Positions 17,221 to 26,544 of a DNA stretch of 40,807 bases are shown here, piece by piece. The stretch is taken from NCBI GenBank assembly GCA_947624665.1, contig CANQLK010000002.1, forward strand, positions 1 through 40,807, given 5' to 3'. Source of the stretch: Candidatus Gastranaerophilales bacterium (GTDB lineage: Bacteria; Cyanobacteriota; Vampirovibrionia; Gastranaerophilales; Gastranaerophilaceae). The stretch's first letter is position 1. Every line of letters starts with the position of its first letter. A model generated the notes under the pieces. The model had not been told where the DNA came from. It saw only the letters and a list, made by a program, of their open reading frames with translations, and did not search any database. The position numbers and the translations under genes are program-made.

Positions 17221-17739
17221 ATGGATTTAAAATCAAGAATTGAAGCTGTATTATTCATAACAGGAAGAGCCGTAGATTTAAAAGAGATTGCAGAAATTTT
17301 ACAAGCGGAAGAAAGTGAAGTTGAAGAAGCCGTTTTGGAATTAATTATGGATTATTCCGCAAGAGAAGGCGCTTTAGAGATTGATGATGAAAACGGATAT
17401 ATTATTCAAGTGAAAAGCGAATATATGGATATAGTAGAGAAGCTTTGCCCTGTTGATATATCAGAATCCGTATTAAAAACATTAACGGTAATAGCATTAA
17501 AACAGCCTATAAGACAAGCTGAACTAAAAGAATTAAGAGGTTCATCTGCTTATGAACATATCCAAGAATTACTTGATAAAGGACTTATAAGCAGAAAAAA
17601 AGATAAAAACGGCCGTTCATATAACTTAAAAACTACGCAAAAATTTGATGAATATTTTAAAATAAAAGGAAACAGCGAGAACTTATCCAAATTGGAATCA
17701 AAGAAATTATCAGAATTACTCGAACTAAATAAAATATAA
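17221..17739 (+). CDS. scpB: segregation and condensation protein B
   Basis: ScpB (172 aa) forms a dimer on ScpA and stabilises the condensin complex. It has the expected two winged-helix domains: the first begins SRIEAVLFITGRAVDLKEIAEIL (split here; residues 5-27), the second contains LKTLTVIALKQPIRQAEL around 86-103 and ends with the family-typical GLISRKKDKNGRSYNLKTT. A good GGAG ribosome site lies in the 10-base gap after scpA. Slightly shorter at the C-terminus than some homologues, without other anomalies. Confidence 0.94.
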   Translation: MDLKSRIEAVLFITGRAVDLKEIAEILQAEESEVEEAVLELIMDYSAREGALEIDDENGYIIQVKSEYMDIVEKLCPVDISESVLKTLTVIALKQPIRQAELKELRGSSAYEHIQELLDKGLISRKKDKNGRSYNLKTTQKFDEYFKIKGNSENLSKLESKKLSELLELNKI

Positions 17740-17748
17740 GGAGAATGT

Positions 17749-19353
17749 ATGGAAAATCAAGATTATAGTGACGAAATAAATAAAGATTACGAGCGGAAGC
17801 TCCGTAAGAAAAAAGAAGATGACAGAAACCGCGGTTCAAAAATAACAATAATAGTAATTCTGTTGCTTTTCTTTATTATAGTAGTCGTTTATGTATTTTT
17901 AAAACAGTTAATGCCCGATTATTTAATGAGTCAGGGTAAAAAGTATTTAGAAAGAGGAATGTATGAAAAAGCGCTGCATAATTTTGATGTAGTAGCTAAT
18001 GCAAAGCCTTATGATAATGAACCCGTATATTACCAAGCATTGACATTATCCAAAATGCCGCCGACTTACGATGTTCAGAAACAATTATATGATATTTCCC
18101 AATTGGAAAATTGTGATGAAGCAGGTGAATTGGCAGAACAGGCACTTGCAAATATGCGTCAAGCTTTTGAGTCTGAATATGGTTCAACATACATTGATAA
18201 CGTACTTTATGGCAATTCACTTATAAGATGGAATAATGCAAGACCTATTACATATTCGATTTCAGGTAGTGATGTTTCTCCGGAATATATTACCGCAGTT
18301 CAAAACGCATTCTCGGAATGGGAAAATGCTACAGGCGGCGATATAAGATTCAAAGAAACAATGGGTAATAAAAATGCCAATATTATTGTAGAATTCGTCA
18401 GCAGTCTTGCACCTCTCGGTGAAAATGATGCGGAAATCTGCGGTAAAACGGTTCCTTCAGTAAAGGATAAAACATTAAACAGTATGGTTATTTACTTAAA
18501 GAAAACAGATAGTGAAGGAAACAATTATAATTACGATAATTTGACCACACTGGTTCTGCATGAAATAGGTCACGCATTAGGACTTAGCGGTCACAGCGCT
18601 GACCCGAGCGACGTAATGTCTTATGACTCAGAATATATTAACGGAGGAACCTACAGAAAAAGTCCTTCGGAAAGAGATATTAATACTCTGAGATTAGTTT
18701 ACAGATTAATTCCTGATGTTATTGATACTCCCATACCCCAATCAGAATATTCAAAATTCTATCATCATTATGTATTAACTTCATACCCGGGTGAAAACTT
18801 TGAAATGGAAATTCAAAGACTCCTGAGAAAATTACAGGATGACAGAAGAAATATAGTAACTTGGGTTGATTTGGCTATAAACTACGCTTATAAACGTCAA
18901 TATGCCCGTTCAAACTATGTTTTAAATAATGTAATTCCTCTTGTTCAGGATGATTTACCAAATCAGCACGTTGTTTTATATAACCTCGCTGCTAATTACT
19001 ACAAATTAAGAGATTATGATACCTCTTTAAAATATCTTATGATGGCAGAACATATTAAGCAGGATTTGGATACAAAAATCCTTGAAACATTCTTGGATGT
19101 CAGATTTGGTAATCTTGATATCGCAAAAGAAAAACTATATCTTCTTTTGAAAGAATATCCCGATAACATTGACGTAGCTCTGAAACTGGCAGAAGTATAT
19201 CATATAGAGAAAAACAGGAATATGGAAAATAAAGTTATTGATGACTTTGTAAAAGCTAACCCGGATTCAATTAGCGACAGAAGGATCTTAAAGTATCAAG
19301 CTCAAAAGAACTTTTATGTCGGTGTAAAGGATATTGACCTTCAAAATCAATAA
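17749..19353 (+). CDS. membrane-anchored matrixin-like zinc metalloprotease with TPR-like repeats
   Basis: A 534-residue predicted bitopic protein. One transmembrane helix (about 31-50) follows a charged 30-residue cytoplasmic N-terminus. The extracytoplasmic part starts with a TPR-like pair (YLERGMYEKALHNFDVV, 67-83), then a metzincin catalytic domain with the zinc site HEIGHALGLSGH (271-282) and a Met-turn in SDVMSY (Met290). A helical-repeat tail (about 340-534) contains TPR-like segments (LYNLAANYYKLRDYDTSLKYL). Zinc ligands and the general-base Glu272 are intact. The gene follows scpB by 9 bases and is probably co-transcribed with smc-scpAB, although no functional link to condensin is known to me. 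Likely acts on cell-envelope or secreted proteins; the substrate is unknown. Confidence 0.88.
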   Translation: MENQDYSDEINKDYERKLRKKKEDDRNRGSKITIIVILLLFFIIVVVYVFLKQLMPDYLMSQGKKYLERGMYEKALHNFDVVANAKPYDNEPVYYQALTLSKMPPTYDVQKQLYDISQLENCDEAGELAEQALANMRQAFESEYGSTYIDNVLYGNSLIRWNNARPITYSISGSDVSPEYITAVQNAFSEWENATGGDIRFKETMGNKNANIIVEFVSSLAPLGENDAEICGKTVPSVKDKTLNSMVIYLKKTDSEGNNYNYDNLTTLVLHEIGHALGLSGHSADPSDVMSYDSEYINGGTYRKSPSERDINTLRLVYRLIPDVIDTPIPQSEYSKFYHHYVLTSYPGENFEMEIQRLLRKLQDDRRNIVTWVDLAINYAYKRQYARSNYVLNNVIPLVQDDLPNQHVVLYNLAANYYKLRDYDTSLKYLMMAEHIKQDLDTKILETFLDVRFGNLDIAKEKLYLLLKEYPDNIDVALKLAEVYHIEKNRNMENKVIDDFVKANPDSISDRRILKYQAQKNFYVGVKDIDLQNQ

Positions 19354-19358
19354 GTAAA

Positions 19359-20666
19359 TCAGATTAAAATTCCGGTTAAATCATATTTAACAGCTCCCGT
19401 TATTTTGGCGGTAATAATATCGCCGGGCATGACGGGAGTTGTTGTATTTATATATATAAGTCCGTCTACTTCGGGAGCATCTTTATATGTGCGGGCAATA
19501 ACAAGCCCTTTTTCATTAACCGCTTCCGCTATACATTCAATTTCTTTTCCAATCATTTTTTTGTTCATATCTTCAGATATATTCTGCTGCAACAGCATCA
19601 ATTCTTTTCTTCGCTGTTTTTTTACTTTTGCACTTATTTGCGGTTTTAACGTATAAGAAGCTGTATCTTTTTCTCTTGAATATTCAAAAACTCCCAGTCG
19701 GTCAATTTTCATTTCTTTAACAAAATTATAAAGTTCTTGAAAATCTTCTTCCGTTTCTCCGGGGTAGCCTGTAATAAATGTTGTTCTTACAGCTGCATCA
19801 GGTATTAGCTTACGTATTTTTTTTATAAGCTTTCTATTATCCATAACGGGTCTGTTCATTGCTTTTAACATATTTTTGCTTACGTGCTGCAGCGGTACAT
19901 CTATATATTTTACGACTTTATCAAGATTATTTATTGTTTCCAAAAGTTCATCCGTTATTAAAGAAGGATATGTATACATAATCCTTATCCAATTTAATTC
20001 TTCAATTTGGTTTAATTCCTTCAAAAGTTCAATTAAAGAAGGTTTTCCATATATATCTTTACCGTAACTTGTGGTATCCTGCGCAATAAGAACAATTTCG
20101 CCGACACCTTTTTCGGCAAGATTTTTTGCTTCGTTTACAATATTTTCTATTTTTCTTGATTTATAATGCCCTCTAAGCTTTGGAATTACGCAATATCCGC
20201 AATTAAAATCACATCCGTCTGCAATTTTTATATATGAACTTGCACCAACCGTAATTTGCTGTCTTTCAACATCTTCGGGGTAATTATAATCAGGATTTTC
20301 ACTTACTTCATAGCAGGTATCTTCTTCTTTAGTAATTTTTTTTATAACATCGGTAATTTTATCAATATCCGAAGTTCCTATAAAAGCAATAGCTTCAGGG
20401 ATTAATGCTTGCAGTTCTTTTTTATGTTTTTGCGCTAAACATCCTGCTATTATTACCTTTTTCCCTGCTTTTATCATATCAAAAATCGAAGCTACGGATT
20501 CTTTTTCCGCATCGTGTATAAATGAGCATGTATTTATAATTACAAAATCCGCTTTCGTTTCATCAAGTGTAATCTGATATCCTTTTGAAGCAAGTTTGCC
20601 CAGCATTAATTCGGAATCCACCAGATTTTTTGCACAACCGTGATTTATTAAAGCTATTTTTCTCAT
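19359..20666 (-). CDS. rimO: ribosomal protein S12 methylthiotransferase RimO
   Basis: RimO (435 aa) is a radical SAM enzyme that methylthiolates a conserved Asp of ribosomal protein S12. The N-terminal MTTase domain binds one Fe-S cluster through C11, C47 and C76 (HGCAKN, NTCSF, AGCLAQ). The radical SAM cluster is C152, C156, C159 (GCDFNCGYC). VPLQHVS and TFITGYPGET follow, and a TRAM domain ends the protein. The features IKIADGCDFNCGYCVIP and LRGHYKSR favour RimO over MiaB. Its ATG overlaps the stop of the upstream membrane protein (ATGA), so expression is coupled to mutS and that gene. Its 3' end is only 5 bases from the convergent metalloprotease gene. Confidence 0.95.
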   Translation of the reverse strand: MRKIALINHGCAKNLVDSELMLGKLASKGYQITLDETKADFVIINTCSFIHDAEKESVASIFDMIKAGKKVIIAGCLAQKHKKELQALIPEAIAFIGTSDIDKITDVIKKITKEEDTCYEVSENPDYNYPEDVERQQITVGASSYIKIADGCDFNCGYCVIPKLRGHYKSRKIENIVNEAKNLAEKGVGEIVLIAQDTTSYGKDIYGKPSLIELLKELNQIEELNWIRIMYTYPSLITDELLETINNLDKVVKYIDVPLQHVSKNMLKAMNRPVMDNRKLIKKIRKLIPDAAVRTTFITGYPGETEEDFQELYNFVKEMKIDRLGVFEYSREKDTASYTLKPQISAKVKKQRRKELMLLQQNISEDMNKKMIGKEIECIAEAVNEKGLVIARTYKDAPEVDGLIYINTTTPVMPGDIITAKITGAVKYDLTGILI

Positions 20667-22186
20667 TCTTTATTCTTTCTTTCAAATATTTTTATATCGT
20701 ATTTTTCTTCCCGCAGATTGAAGTTTTTATTTATAAATTCCAAAAATTCTTTTGCATAATCCTCTCCAAAATATCTGCTTCCGTATTCAATGTTATCAAT
20801 AGGAAGTATTATGAAATAATCGGGCATGTTTTTATTAAAGTGTTCTATTATTTTGTCAGGGCCAAAAACATCGGTATAAAATAATGGAATTAAGCTGAAA
20901 TAGAAATAATCTCCCGTTCTGTCCGTTATATAATTTATAATACTGCCTTCGGGAAGTACCACAATTTTATCTTGAGGTTTTGTGTTATTAAAAACATATT
21001 TACAGGAATAATCAATCATCCTGCCTTCTTTTGCGTATGTTGTAATGCTTCCTTTCGGAGTATTCAGCGTATAATTTTTGTTTTTAAGTGATGAAAAATC
21101 ATCCGCAAAAAACAGTATTATACATATTAATAAAATTAATTCGGTAAATTTTTTATAATATCTTGAATATAAGATTAAGGCGCAAAGAGCGCAAATAGGG
21201 AACAAAAACAGTCCCATGTGTCTGATATTCAAATATATAAATGATTTAGCACATGCAATAAAAGAACACAATACAAATATAAACAAAGGTTTATCTGAAT
21301 ATATTTTTTTTGCATTCATAATAAAAAACAAAATATTCAGTAAAGGAAGCAGTGCAAAAATTGAAAAAATCCCGTTATTTTTTATTAACCCGAATAAATA
21401 TGAAAAATGAAAAAAACCGCCTGTCTTTGAGAAGAACAGTTTTATAAGAGGTGCGTTTATCAAATTCCATATTAAATATATATTATCTTTTATATCTGCC
21501 GTATTTAAACCTTGTATTATCAAAATAACAAAACAAATCAAAGGAACACTTAAAAAACTCATAAAGCATATCGGTAATTTCTTTATTCCAACAGGTTTTA
21601 CAAATATTAAAGTATACAAAATAATTAACGGCATAATAAAAAATTCATACTTATTTGATATGCAAATTCCCGAAAACAGGCATGATAAATATGCGAAATA
21701 ACTTTTTTCACATTTAATATACTTTATTAAAAATAAAACAGATAACAAAAATGAAGAAAGTGCGTAAATTATGGCAAAAGAATATGTCAGATTGGAATTA
21801 TATAAAAAAACGGGATAAACGATAGCAAAAATCATGCCCGCCGAAAAAAGAAAACTCAAATGTTTTTTAATAAATTCAATCCCCAGTAAATAGAGAGTAA
21901 TGATGATAAGAAGCGAATTTAAAATTGCAAAATTATATAAAACAGAAATACTCTGACCGAAAATTTTCATTAAAAAGCAGTTAACAAAGTATGAGAGAGG
22001 CCCGTAAATATTAAAAATATCTTTATATAAAACAAATCCATCCTGCATAGCCTGCGGAATAAAAAATTCTCTTCCCGTATCTATAAGAAGCAAGCCTTGT
22101 TTCAGATAGAAAAACGGCAGGCATGAAAAAAAGATAATAAATATCAGCAATATAAAAAAACGATTATTTTTTATAAAGCTTTGCAT
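20663..22186 (-). CDS. polytopic membrane protein, GT39/ArnT-like glycosyltransferase family
   Basis: About 507 residues with roughly ten or more hydrophobic helices. After the first helix comes LLIDTGREFFIPQAMQDGF...LYKDIFNIYGPL, matching the first-loop pattern of GT-C glycosyltransferases (PMT/ArnT type), with an acidic residue at Asp36 and the G-x-x-x-Y-x-D-x-F-N-x-Y-G-P run. These enzymes use polyprenyl-phosphate sugars in the membrane. A short soluble C-terminal domain (from about 370) has the IVVLPEGSIINYITDRTGDYFYF pattern (split) often seen in this group. The ATG at 22186 is preferred, with GAGGG upstream and a 4-base gap to mutS; an ATG at 22201 would overlap mutS. Acceptor and sugar are unknown. 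Confidence 0.78.
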   Translation of the reverse strand: MQSFIKNNRFFILLIFIIFFSCLPFFYLKQGLLLIDTGREFFIPQAMQDGFVLYKDIFNIYGPLSYFVNCFLMKIFGQSISVLYNFAILNSLLIIITLYLLGIEFIKKHLSFLFSAGMIFAIVYPVFLYNSNLTYSFAIIYALSSFLLSVLFLIKYIKCEKSYFAYLSCLFSGICISNKYEFFIMPLIILYTLIFVKPVGIKKLPICFMSFLSVPLICFVILIIQGLNTADIKDNIYLIWNLINAPLIKLFFSKTGGFFHFSYLFGLIKNNGIFSIFALLPLLNILFFIMNAKKIYSDKPLFIFVLCSFIACAKSFIYLNIRHMGLFLFPICALCALILYSRYYKKFTELILLICIILFFADDFSSLKNKNYTLNTPKGSITTYAKEGRMIDYSCKYVFNNTKPQDKIVVLPEGSIINYITDRTGDYFYFSLIPLFYTDVFGPDKIIEHFNKNMPDYFIILPIDNIEYGSRYFGEDYAKEFLEFINKNFNLREEKYDIKIFERKNKE

Positions 22187-22190
22187 GGAA

Positions 22191-24773
22191 TTAACCCTCA
22201 TTATTAAAGGTTAAAGTAAGCTGCGGAACTTCGGGAAACGTTTGTTTTGATTTTTTTACCGACAAATCCTTAGAATAATCTTTCTGCATTCTGTTCATAA
22301 TACTTTGAGCTTTGGAAACAACAGAATCAGGCAGTCCTGCCATTTTTGCAACCTGAATACCGTAACTTTTGCTTGCGCTGCCTTGTATAACTTTTCTTAA
22401 GAAATTAATTTTACCGTTTTCCTCGGAAAGCGTAATTCTGTAGTTTTTAATTTGTTCAATGGAATTAGCCATAACGTTAAGTTCATGGTAATGAGTTGCA
22501 AAAATTGTTCTGGCTTTAATCTTTGTTGCAATATATTCTGCAACCGACCAGGCGATGGCAACTCCGTCGTAAGTTGAGGTTCCTCTGCCTATTTCATCAA
22601 GCAGAATTAAACTTTTTTCGGTTGCACTGTTCAGAATAAAAGCGGTTTCATTCATTTCGACCATAAAAGTCGATTGTCCGAGCGATAAATCATCGACAGC
22701 ACCTACTCTTGTAAAGATTTTGTCAACGATACCTATACGTGCATAAGAAGCAGGAACGAAAGAGCCTATTTGCGCCAGCAGAACAATAAGTGCATTTTGG
22801 CGCATATATGTTGATTTCCCCGCCATATTCGGGCCTGTTAATATCATAAACTGTGTTTCTTCATAATTATGAGTATCGGCAATCAGTTTTAAGTCATTCG
22901 GAACATATTGCCCCATAGGCAAAATCTTTTCTACAACAGGGTGTCTTCCGTCTTTTATGTATATTTCGTTTGTATCGGTTATCTCGGGTTTAACATAATT
23001 TGATTCTATTGCATTTAGTGCAAACGATAATAAAACATCCGCCCTTGCAATAAAGTGTGAAGCCTCTTTTATAATATCTACAAATGATTTGGAGTATTCG
23101 GCAAGGTCGTTAAATATTTTTTGTTCAAGCTCTATTGTTTTAAATTGTGCTGAAAGCACGTCATTTTCGTGATTTTTGAGTTCTTCCGTCGTATATCTTT
23201 CGGTATTTGTAAGAGTTTGCTTTCGTACATAATTTAAAGGAATGCGGTTAATATTTGATTTCGTAACTTCGATAAAGTAGCCGAAATTTCTGTTATAGCT
23301 AACTCGAAGGTTATTAATTCCCGTTATTTCTTTTTGCTGAGCTTCAAATTTTTTAAGCCAATCTTCTCCGCCCGTTAAAAGGCTTCTGAAATAATCCAAA
23401 TCGTTATTAACGTTATTTTTAATAAATCCGCCGTCTTTTATATTAATACCCGCATTTTCGTCAATTGTACGATTAATAACGGAAGCGAATTCAACAAGTT
23501 CATCCGAGTTTTTTATAAATTCGTTTAAATATTTACTGTTAAATGTTTTAAATATACCCGAAAGATTAGGGAACAGGCTGAAAGTATTTTTGAGTGCCAG
23601 AAAATCTCTGGGATTAGCACTACCGTTGCTGATTTTTATTGCAAGACGCTCTATATCGCAAATTCTGCCAAGGATTTCAGATAAATTTAATCTGGAAGAA
23701 GTATTGTTAATAAGTTCTTCAACGGAATTTAATCTGTTATTAAGTTCGTTAATATTTTTAACCGGTTGGGTTATCCAATTTTTAAGCAGTCTTGAACCCA
23801 TTGGAGATTTAACCTTATCTATTGCCCAATATAGACTTCCGTATTTAATTTTATCTCTGGAGGTTTCGGTGAGTTCTAAGTTTCGTCTTGTAGAAGCATC
23901 GATAGAAACAAATTCAGAGGTTGAATACGGTTTAATAACATCAAACTTAGGCAGGGTTCCTTTTTGAGTTTCTATAATATAATCCCAAATAGCACCCGCC
24001 GCAAGAAAAGCGATTTTATATTCATTAAATCCGAAAGCTTCAAGTGAATTTACATTAAATACCTGTTTTATCTTTGATATGGCATTTTCTTCATCGAAAG
24101 AGGAGATTGCCATTTTGGTACAAGGGTAAATACTTGTAATTTCATCAGGCAAATCGGCTTTTTCTTCGGGTACTATCTGAAACGGTTTTAGTTTAAGTTT
24201 TTTAACGGGAGTCAAAATTTCAGAAGGTTTAATTCTTGCGAGTTCAGCCAAAATATCAATCAGAGAACCTTTTGTAACTTTAAACTCTCCCGTAGAAATA
24301 TCAGTATAAGCCAATCCGAAAATATTATCAGATTTTATAACTGCCGCAAGATAATTGTTTCCCGTAGGTTCAAGCAGATTTAATTCCGTAATAGTTCCTG
24401 CGGTAATGGTTTTTACAATATCACGTTTAACAAGTCCTTTGACTTCCTTTGGATTTTCCAATTGTTCACAAACGGCGACTTTATAATTTTTGTTTAAGAG
24501 TTTCGGGATATAAGTATTAAGCGATTTAACGGGAATTCCCGCCATGGGAACTTTGCCTATTTCTCCTCCGTCTTTGTGAGTCAGGGTTAAGCCGAGTTCT
24601 TTTGAAAACAATATTGCATCTTCAAAAAAACCTTCATAAAAATCGCCCATTCTGTATAAAAGAACAACTTCCTGATATTGCCTTTTTATATCAAGGAATT
24701 GTTTGAACATTGGTGTTGCATGTTCATAGTCGACTTCCAAACTATTACAATTCTTGATTTCTTCATTTATCAT
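22191..24773 (-). CDS. mutS: DNA mismatch repair protein MutS
   Basis: MutS (860 aa) recognises mismatches and small loops and starts mismatch repair. The mismatch-reading Phe-x-Glu is F45-Y46-E47 (RMGDFYEGFF). The ATPase head has Walker A GPNMAGKST near residue 645, followed by DEIGRGTST and the THYHEL motif. The clamp and lever regions are present and the length is normal for MutS1, so this is not a MutS2-type nuclease. It starts at ATG 24773, consistent with the usual distance to HATPMFKQF, but has no Shine-Dalgarno. First gene of a mutS-glycosyltransferase-rimO operon. No mutL is in the window. Confidence 0.97.
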   Translation of the reverse strand: MINEEIKNCNSLEVDYEHATPMFKQFLDIKRQYQEVVLLYRMGDFYEGFFEDAILFSKELGLTLTHKDGGEIGKVPMAGIPVKSLNTYIPKLLNKNYKVAVCEQLENPKEVKGLVKRDIVKTITAGTITELNLLEPTGNNYLAAVIKSDNIFGLAYTDISTGEFKVTKGSLIDILAELARIKPSEILTPVKKLKLKPFQIVPEEKADLPDEITSIYPCTKMAISSFDEENAISKIKQVFNVNSLEAFGFNEYKIAFLAAGAIWDYIIETQKGTLPKFDVIKPYSTSEFVSIDASTRRNLELTETSRDKIKYGSLYWAIDKVKSPMGSRLLKNWITQPVKNINELNNRLNSVEELINNTSSRLNLSEILGRICDIERLAIKISNGSANPRDFLALKNTFSLFPNLSGIFKTFNSKYLNEFIKNSDELVEFASVINRTIDENAGINIKDGGFIKNNVNNDLDYFRSLLTGGEDWLKKFEAQQKEITGINNLRVSYNRNFGYFIEVTKSNINRIPLNYVRKQTLTNTERYTTEELKNHENDVLSAQFKTIELEQKIFNDLAEYSKSFVDIIKEASHFIARADVLLSFALNAIESNYVKPEITDTNEIYIKDGRHPVVEKILPMGQYVPNDLKLIADTHNYEETQFMILTGPNMAGKSTYMRQNALIVLLAQIGSFVPASYARIGIVDKIFTRVGAVDDLSLGQSTFMVEMNETAFILNSATEKSLILLDEIGRGTSTYDGVAIAWSVAEYIATKIKARTIFATHYHELNVMANSIEQIKNYRITLSEENGKINFLRKVIQGSASKSYGIQVAKMAGLPDSVVSKAQSIMNRMQKDYSKDLSVKKSKQTFPEVPQLTLTFNNEG

Positions 24774-24783
24774 AGCTATACTT

Positions 24784-24812
24784 AATGTATTACAAATTTA
24801 CCTTATTTTCAA
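24784..24812 (-). promoter_or_regulatory. candidate promoter for the mutS operon
   Basis: On the minus strand, TTGAAA (24812-24807), a 17-base spacer and TACATT (24789-24784) resemble a vegetative promoter. The predicted start lies about 4 bases from the mutS ATG, which, with the missing ribosome-binding site, suggests a leaderless or nearly leaderless message. Confidence 0.4.
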
Positions 24813-24843
24813 CGAATATTAAAGTTTTAGTAAAGGAGTTTTA

Positions 24844-25446
24844 ATGAAAGGTTGTTTAAGCTTAGTTATAAAATTATTAATTGCCATACTCATTTTTTTC
24901 GGACTGGTACATTTAGGTATTATCGATTTTATTAAAAATAAAATCCAAGAACATAATACCGTCACTAAAGAACATATAATCGATGATACAAAAGATGTAA
25001 TTGATTTATCTCAAATAAATGAAGAATATTCGGTAGATAAAAACTTAAAAATACTAAAAAACAGAATGATTATAGCCGAACATAAAGCAACAGGTCAAAA
25101 AATGATTATCATTGAACCTAAAAATGAAAATATTTTAACAAAAGAAGATATTAAAGCAGATACCGTTCAGAAAAAAATAGATGATACAATCAATAAATAT
25201 AAATATCAGGTGGTTAAATTCGATAGCGTAAAAGTCACAAAACATGGTGATTTTGAAGGTTTAGGTCAAAATATTCCATACGTAAAAATAGAAGCAAAAA
25301 TTTCTAATCTGCCTATTAAGGATGTAGAAGGCATCTTAGGAGTTGCAGAAAATGAAAGCGGTAAAAATCTCATTCTATTATCCGTTAATGAAAACGGGAA
25401 ATATTCTCAAATAATAACCGATGCATTTTTTGAGAAAGTTAAATAA
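24844..25446 (+). CDS. unrecognised membrane-anchored protein upstream of ribD
   Basis: A 200-residue protein. An N-terminal hydrophobic segment (about 5-29, SLVIKLLIAILIFFGLVHLG) is either a signal anchor or an uncleaved leader; the rest is soluble, Lys/Asp/Glu-rich, with alternating hydrophobic strands (YQVVKFDSVKVTKHGDF). There is no Cys-based lipobox. I do not recognise a family. The ribosome site is excellent (AAAGGAG, 7 bases before the ATG). Its stop overlaps the ribD ATG by 1 base, so the two are co-translated, but nothing in it suggests a flavin role. Divergent from mutS with a 70-base shared promoter region. Confidence 0.8.
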   Translation: MKGCLSLVIKLLIAILIFFGLVHLGIIDFIKNKIQEHNTVTKEHIIDDTKDVIDLSQINEEYSVDKNLKILKNRMIIAEHKATGQKMIIIEPKNENILTKEDIKADTVQKKIDDTINKYKYQVVKFDSVKVTKHGDFEGLGQNIPYVKIEAKISNLPIKDVEGILGVAENESGKNLILLSVNENGKYSQIITDAFFEKVK

Positions 25447-26543
25447 TGCAAAATCAATATAAAAAATTAATGAAAAAATGCATAAGTTTGGCAAAAAAAA
25501 GCGAAGGCAGAGTATCACCTAATCCTCTGGTCGGCGCAGTTATCTTTGATGATGATTTCAGAATAATTTCTCAAGGCAGGCATGAAAAATACGGGGAAAA
25601 TCATGCGGAAAGAAATGCGATTTTGTCCGCAAAAGAAGATTTAAGAGGAAAATCCATCATAGTTAATTTAGAGCCGTGTTCGCATTTCGGAAAAACTCCG
25701 CCTTGTGCTGATTTGATTATTGAAAAAGGCTTAAAACGTGTAATAATAGGTATGAGCGACCCTAATCCGATTGTATCGGGCAGAGGCATAAAAAAACTTA
25801 AAGAAGCAGGAATTGAAGTTATTGAAGGAATTCTTGAAAAGGAATGTAAAGAACTTAATGAAATTTTTCTAAAAAATCAACTGGAGAAAAAACCTTTTAT
25901 TGCAATAAAAACGGCAACTACATTAGACGGAAAAATAGCAACGGCTTCAGGTTCTTCAAAATGGATAACGGATGAATATTCGAGAAACGAGGTTCAAAAA
26001 CTCAGAAATAAATATGATGCCATATTAACAAGTTCAGCTACGGTTATAAAAGATAATCCTTCTTTGACATGCCGGATGAAAAACGGCAGAAACCCCGTCA
26101 GAATAATTCTTGATACAAATTTAAATACGCCCTCAGGAAGTAAAGTATATGAGAATAATGCGGAAATAATTATTTTAACGGGCGAACACGTTGCCGACAG
26201 CAGGATAAAAAAACATAAAACCTGTGCAAAATATATAAAATGCCCCGTTAAAAACGGTCATATAGATTTAAATAAAGCTGTAGATTTAATATATCAGCAG
26301 GGAATAATGAGTATTCTTACAGAATCGGGCGGAATTTTAAATAACGCATTTATTCAGGAAAACCTTGCAGATAGATTAATTCAGTTTGTTGCACCTAAAA
26401 TATTATCGGATAAAACGGGCAAAAATTTTTCAGAAGGCTGTACTCGTTCCGACATATCGGAATGTAACAATTTAATTATTACCTCGACGAAACAACTAAA
26501 ACACGATATAATTATTAACAGCATTTTTATAAAGGACATCTGA
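25446..26543 (+). CDS. ribD: bifunctional riboflavin biosynthesis protein RibD
   Basis: RibD (365 aa) carries out two steps of riboflavin synthesis: deamination of the GTP-derived diaminopyrimidine, then NADPH-dependent reduction of the ribose side chain. The N-terminal cytidine-deaminase-like domain has the zinc site H53-A-E55 and PCSHFGKTPPC (C78 and C87). The C-terminal reductase domain begins near residue 150 (FIAIKTATTLDGKIATASGSSKWIT, split) and includes LTESGGILNNAF. Both domains are complete. The other rib genes are not nearby and I see no FMN riboswitch upstream. It overlaps the upstream membrane-protein gene by one base. Confidence 0.96.
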   Translation: MQNQYKKLMKKCISLAKKSEGRVSPNPLVGAVIFDDDFRIISQGRHEKYGENHAERNAILSAKEDLRGKSIIVNLEPCSHFGKTPPCADLIIEKGLKRVIIGMSDPNPIVSGRGIKKLKEAGIEVIEGILEKECKELNEIFLKNQLEKKPFIAIKTATTLDGKIATASGSSKWITDEYSRNEVQKLRNKYDAILTSSATVIKDNPSLTCRMKNGRNPVRIILDTNLNTPSGSKVYENNAEIIILTGEHVADSRIKKHKTCAKYIKCPVKNGHIDLNKAVDLIYQQGIMSILTESGGILNNAFIQENLADRLIQFVAPKILSDKTGKNFSEGCTRSDISECNNLIITSTKQLKHDIIINSIFIKDI

Positions 26544-26544
26544 T

